A stretch of DNA of 64,000 nt, taken from positions 1 to 64,000 of the forward strand of contig CAVVXU010000010.1 of NCBI GenBank assembly GCA_963752325.1. Direction: 5' to 3'. Shown here one piece after another: positions 60,411 through 64,000 of the stretch (the first letter of the stretch is position 1; every line of letters starts with the position of its first letter). This stretch comes from CAVTJL01 sp963752325 (GTDB lineage: Bacteria > Pseudomonadota > Alphaproteobacteria > Geminicoccales > Geminicoccaceae). A program made the translations under genes and the position numbers. The notes under the pieces are model-generated. The model searched no databases. It saw nothing but the letters and a program-made list of their open reading frames with translations, and had not been told where the DNA came from.

Positions 60411-62111
60411 ATGAACAGGCTCTCGGGTGCCGAGGCCATGGTGCGGATGCTGCAGCTCTATGGCGTCCAGCACGTGTTCGGGCTTTGCGGCGACACGAGC
60501 CTGCCGCTCTATGACGCGCTCTTCCGGCTCGACCACGGCATCCGAGCACATCCTGACGCGCGACGAGCGCCACGCCGCCTACATGGCGGACGCCTATGCC
60601 CGCGTGACCGGAAAGCCCGGCGTCTGCGAGGGGCCCTCGGGCGGCGGCGCCACCTACATCCTGCCGGGCGTGGTCGAGGCGAACGAAAGCTCGATCCCGA
60701 TCCTCGCCATCACGACAGACATCTCGACGACGGGACGCGGCCGCTACGTGCTGACCGAGCTGGACCAGGAGGCGCTGTTCCGGCCGCTCGCCAAGTGGAA
60801 CACGGTGATCGACCGGGCCGACCAGATCCCGCAGGTGCTGCGGCGGGCATTTCGCGAGATGACGACCGGGCGGCCGGGTGCGGTGCATCTGGGCCTGCCC
60901 TTCGACGTGCAGCGGGATCCGGTCGACGAGACCGCCATCTGGCACGATCCGGCGCACATGAGCCTTCCCGGCCATGCCGACCGCCCCCGACCCCGCCGCC
61001 GTCGAGGCTTTTGCCGAGGCGCTGCTGTCGGCGCGCAGCCCCGTCATCGTCTGCGGCGGCGGGGTCGTGATCGCCGGAGCCGAGGCCGAGCTGCAGCGGC
61101 TGGCCGAGATGACGGGTGCCGTGGTCGCGACCACGATCAGCGGCCAGGGTCCATCGCCGACGGCCATCCGCTGGCGCTGGGCGTGGTCGGCTCGAACGGC
61201 GGCACGCCCGAGACCCGGGCGGTGGTCGACGCGGGCCGATCTCGTCCTCTTCATCGGCTGCCGTGCCGGCTCGGTGACGACCGAGCGCTGGCGCCATCCC
61301 GAGCCCGGCAAGGTGCGCGTCCTCCATATCGACGTCGATCCGGCGGTGCCGGGCGCCAACTATCCGACCGAGGTCTCTCTCGTTGCCGATGCCCGTCTGG
61401 CGCTCGCCGCGGTGAATGCGGCGCTCGTCACGCGCGAGGTCGACGGCGGACGGCGGCGATCGGCGCGGCGCCGGGTCGCGGAGGCGAAGGCGCAAAAGCA
61501 GGGCTCGTTCCTGGCGCTGGCGCGCTCGGACGAGACGCCGATCCGTCCCGAGCGGCTGGTCGCGGCGCTTCAGGAGCTGCTGCCGGAGGACTCGGTGATC
61601 GTCGCCGATCCGGGCACGCCCTGCCCCTATTTCTCGGCCTACTATCATCAGGCGCAGCCGGGTCGGCGGTTCATCTCGAACCGGGCGCACGGGGCTCTCG
61701 GCTATTCGCCCTGCCCGCGGTGGTGGGGGCTGCGCATCGGCCGGCCGGGCGCCAAGTGCGTCGCGGTGATGGGCGACGGCAGCTTCGGCATGGCCTGCGG
61801 CGAGCTCGAGACGATCGTCCGGCTGCGCCTGCCGGTGACCCTCGTGGTCGTCTCGAACGGCGTCTATGGCTGGATCAAGGCGGGGCAGAAAACAGGCTTC
61901 GGCGAGCGCTATTTCTCCGTCGACTTCGGCCGCTCGCGCCATGCGGCGATCGCCCAGGCTTTCGGGCATCAAGAGCTTCGAGGTGAGCGATCCGGAGCAG
62001 CTCAAGCCCACGCTCGCCAAGGCGCTCGAGGCAGCGGAGCCGACACTGGTCGACGTGCTGTGCCAGCCGCTGCACGAGGCGCGCGCACCGGTGAGCGAGT
62101 GGGTGGCTTGA
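60411..62111 (+). pseudogene. Thiamine diphosphate-dependent enzyme (acetolactate synthase-like), frameshifted
   Basis: About 565 residues with the three TPP-enzyme domains. N-terminal: MVRMLQLYGVQHVFGLCGD, ILTRDERHAAYMADAYARVTGKPG (catalytic Glu region), and GGGATYILPGVVEANESSIP. Middle: SPVIVCGGGVVIAGAEAEL, LFIGCRAGSVTTERW. C-terminal TPP motif: VMGDGSFGMACGELETIVRL, VVSNGVYGWIKAGQ. Shifts near 60545, 60975, 61150, 61240 and 61970 separate them; GGAGGATGGCGG precedes the start. It is like large-subunit acetolactate synthase homologues of unknown specificity (sulfoacetaldehyde, oxalyl, benzoylformate types). The racemase-family gene downstream suggests a catabolic pair. Confidence 0.82.
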
Positions 62112-62142
62112 GCGACCTGCAGCTCGGGAGGAGCGCTGCCGG

Positions 62143-62978
62143 ATGACACGCACGGCGACCGACGCATCGCGCACGGAGGCAAGGCGGTCTATGGCGCTGC
62201 CGTCGGCATCCTGATGCTCGAGGCGCGCTTTCCGCGCATCCCGGGCGATGTCGGCAATGCCGGCACCTGGCCCTTTCCGGTGCTCTACCGGGTGGTCAAG
62301 GACGCCTCGCCCGACCGCGTCGTGCGCCGCGGTGCCGAAGGGCCTGCTGCCCGCCTTCATCGAGGCGGCACGCGAGCTCGTGGCCATCGGCGCCGACGGC
62401 ATCACGACCAATTGCGGTTTTTTGTCGGTCTATCAGGAGGAGATCGCGCGGGCCGTGGGGGTGCCGGTCGCGACCTCGTCGCTGATGCAGGCGCCGATGA
62501 TCCAGGCGCTGCTGCCGCCGGGCCGGCGCGTCGGCATCCTCACGATCTCGAAGGCGACGCTGACGGAGGCGCATCTGGCGGCGGCCGCGCGTGCCGGAGG
62601 GCACGCCCGTCTGGGGCACCGATGGTGGCCGCGAATTCACGCGCGTCATCCTGGGCGACGAGCCGCGGCTCGACGTCGCGGCCGCCGAGGCGGATCTGAT
62701 CGAGGCCGGCCGGGCGCTGGTCGCGGCTCATCCCGATGTCGGCGCGGTGCTGCTGGAGTGCACCAACATGTGCCCCTACGCGGCCGCCCTCGGCGAGCAG
62801 CTGGGCGTGCCGGTCTTCGACATGACGAGCTTTGTGCGCTGGTTCCACGAGCGGCCTCAGGCCCCATCGCTTCGGGTGACCAGGGCCGGCTCGCGGACGA
62901 GAAACCGCAGGCCGCGGGCTCCACCAGTACCTCAGCCTCGGGCGGCAAGGGCTTGGCATGGCATGGGAGACGTTCTAG
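62143..62978 (+). pseudogene. Aspartate/glutamate racemase-family protein, frameshifted
   Basis: About 275 residues of the Asp/Glu/hydantoin racemase superfamily. Segments: YGAAVGILMLEARFPRIPGD, NAGTWPFPVLYRVVKDASPD, GADGITTNCGFLSVYQEEIA (first catalytic Cys in TTNCGF), RRVGILTISKATLTEAHL, VGAVLLECTNMCPYAAAL (second Cys in LECTNM) and VFDMTSFVRWFHE. Three or four shifts separate them (near 62160, 62340, 62590, 62860); the end TAG is at 62976-62978. Both catalytic Cys are present. It lies 30 bases after the TPP enzyme, likely in one operon. Confidence 0.82.
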
Positions 62979-63032
62979 GAGGTGGCCTGCCGATCATTTC
63001 CGATGCGCATCAGCCAGAATACGGAGCGGGCG

Positions 63033-63738
63033 ATGAAGATTACGAGTCGTCGCGGGGTTCTCGCCCTCGCCGGCCTAAGCTCGTTCGCCTTGCTGCTGCC
63101 CCGCGAGCTGACCCTGGCCCAGACGCCGAACCCGACCGAGGAGCAGCTCCTCGTCGACCGGGCGAGGATCGTGGTCGAGGAGTTCCTGAACGACCCGAAC
63201 TTCAAGCAGATGCACGTCTATATGCAGAACGCCTACGCCGTGGTCGTCCTGCCCGACCTTCTCAAGGCCGGCTTCCTCGTCGGGCGCGGAGTACGGCAAG
63301 GGCGTGATGCTGGCGCGTGACGTGCGCACCGGCGCCTGGGGCGAGCCCGCCTTCTTCGACCTGGTCGGCGGCAGCCTGGGCCTGCAGATCGGCGGCAAGG
63401 CGTCGGACGTGATCTTCACGATCATGAACGACGGTGCCGTGGGGAAGATCCTGAGCTCGCGCTTCAAGCTCGGCACGGATGCGAGCGTGGCCGCCGGCCC
63501 GGTCGGCGCCGGGGTGGGTGCCGCCACGACGATCCAGTTCGGCGAGGACGTCTACGTCTTCAGCAAGGGAAAGGGGCTCTATGGCGGCCTGACGCTCGAC
63601 GGCTCGGTCTTCCTCGCCAAGAACGAGTGGAACAAGGCCTATTACGGCAGCGCCGTGACGCCGACGCAGATCATCCGCGACAGGGCCGTAAGCAACCCGG
63701 GCGCCGCCGGGCTTCAGGAGGCTCTCGGGCGGTTCTAG
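63033..63738 (+). CDS. Exported SYLF-domain (Ysc84-like) protein, one frameshift
   Basis: About 235 residues. A twin-arginine-like or Sec signal (MKITSRRGVLALAGLSSFALLL) is followed by the SYLF lipid-binding domain: MQNAYAVVVLPDLLKAGFLVG, then after one shift near 63290 GKGVMLARDVRTGAWGEPAF, GSLGLQIGGKASDVIFTIM, VAAGPVGAGVGAATT and YVFSKGKGLYGGLTLDGSVF. The bacterial family is periplasmic and of unknown function; eukaryotic SYLF binds phosphoinositides. The ATG at 63033 gives the cleanest signal; 63003 and 62982 are alternatives. Confidence 0.85.
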
Positions 63739-64000
63739 GCGGCGGCGCGACCGCCGCTCAGGGCACCTCCTCCCCGCCGCTCGCCCAGCAGCGGCGCTCC
63801 GTGGTCCTTGGCGTTGCCGAGCAGCGCCTTGCGCACCAGCGCCGAGCCGGCCGCATCGTCGCTGAGGATGCGGGCGTACATCTCCATGAACATCTCGACC
63901 GCATCCTCGACGACCCAGGGCTGCGCGGTACGGCGCATCGCATGGGTGATGACGGCGGACGCCAGATTGTCCCGGAATTGCTCGCCCACGACCGCCGGAG
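63735..64000 (-). CDS. Unidentified protein, C-terminal part only
   Basis: Minus-strand frame running off the right edge. The visible 87 or so residues (VVGEQFRDNLASAVITHAMRR, QPWVVEDAVEMFMEMYARIL, ending in a Gly/Ala/Arg-rich tail) are helical and acidic then basic. I do not recognise a family. Its stop overlaps the SYLF gene stop by four bases. Confidence 0.45.
   Translation of the reverse strand, partial: PAVVGEQFRDNLASAVITHAMRRTAQPWVVEDAVEMFMEMYARILSDDAAGSALVRKALLGNAKDHGAPLLGERRGGGALSGGRAAA

Noticed and set aside
1..64000. tRNA, rRNA, CRISPR arrays, riboswitches, conjugation and phage structural genes
   Set aside because: Looked for by eye, especially at the island ends, and none was recognised. 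The island target is a protein gene, not a tRNA.

Overview
The window is GC-rich DNA from an alphaproteobacterium. Supporting signs are the split three-gene transhydrogenase (pntAA, pntAB, pntB), a FixJ-type output domain, a GltS symporter and ridA/wrbA-type housekeeping genes. I cannot place it below class; Rhodospirillales or Hyphomicrobiales are both plausible. Many ORFs carry single-base frameshifts, including one pair that cancels out inside a single domain (15.9 kb). Much of the apparent breakage is therefore probably consensus-sequence error, not gene decay. Deletions and IS insertions are real losses and are called separately.

Layout. (1) 1-8.3 kb, chromosomal backbone: class III aminotransferase, DUF4336-like protein, AlkP-superfamily hydrolase, gltS, two tandem paralogous lipoproteins with ridA, and a sterol desaturase-family gene. 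(2) 8,278-56,809, an integrated genomic island of about 48.5 kb. An identical 18-bp direct repeat lies at both ends. The left copy is the 3' end of the desaturase gene, and the right copy still reads, in frame, an alternative desaturase C-terminus of the same length. A tyrosine integrase abuts the left repeat and a truncated AlpA-like regulator lies by the right one. (3) 56.8-64 kb, backbone again: EamA transporter with a His-rich tail, Uma2-type protein, glutathionyl-hydroquinone reductase, wrbA, a TPP-dependent enzyme, an Asp/Glu racemase-family gene, a SYLF protein and a partial gene at the edge.

Inside the island. After integrase and an IS630 element comes one very large hybrid sensor (CheB-CheR-PAS-histidine kinase-REC-REC-FixJ-type HTH). 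It is followed by a stomatin-like protein, a Crp/Fnr regulator, an orphan HATPase protein and the remnant of an acetate kinase. From 20 to 51.6 kb lies a stress and energy module: PRC-barrel proteins, a general-stress-like protein, tpiA, a P3A H+-ATPase, PPK2, a sugar transporter, manA, a phosphomannomutase-like HAD, GH130, phosphoketolase, class I aldolase, a histidine phosphatase, a HAD-GH65 phosphorylase fusion, HPF, three zinc alcohol dehydrogenases, NAD(P)HX repair, an aldehyde dehydrogenase and transhydrogenase. The last 5 kb before the right repeat is an IS graveyard around a broken KAP-type NTPase.

How it fits together. The 11-mer GTAGTTTCCGA occurs eight times exactly, plus close variants, only between 16.2 and 47.4 kb. 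Nine sites precede transcription units, and each of these has a -10-like box 25-27 bases downstream. The motif resembles FixJ-type sites as I recall them, and the hybrid sensor ends in a FixJ-type domain. My main inference is that the island is a portable regulon in which this one-protein phosphorelay drives a phosphorolysis-phosphoketolase energy module suited to low-oxygen or energy-limited conditions.
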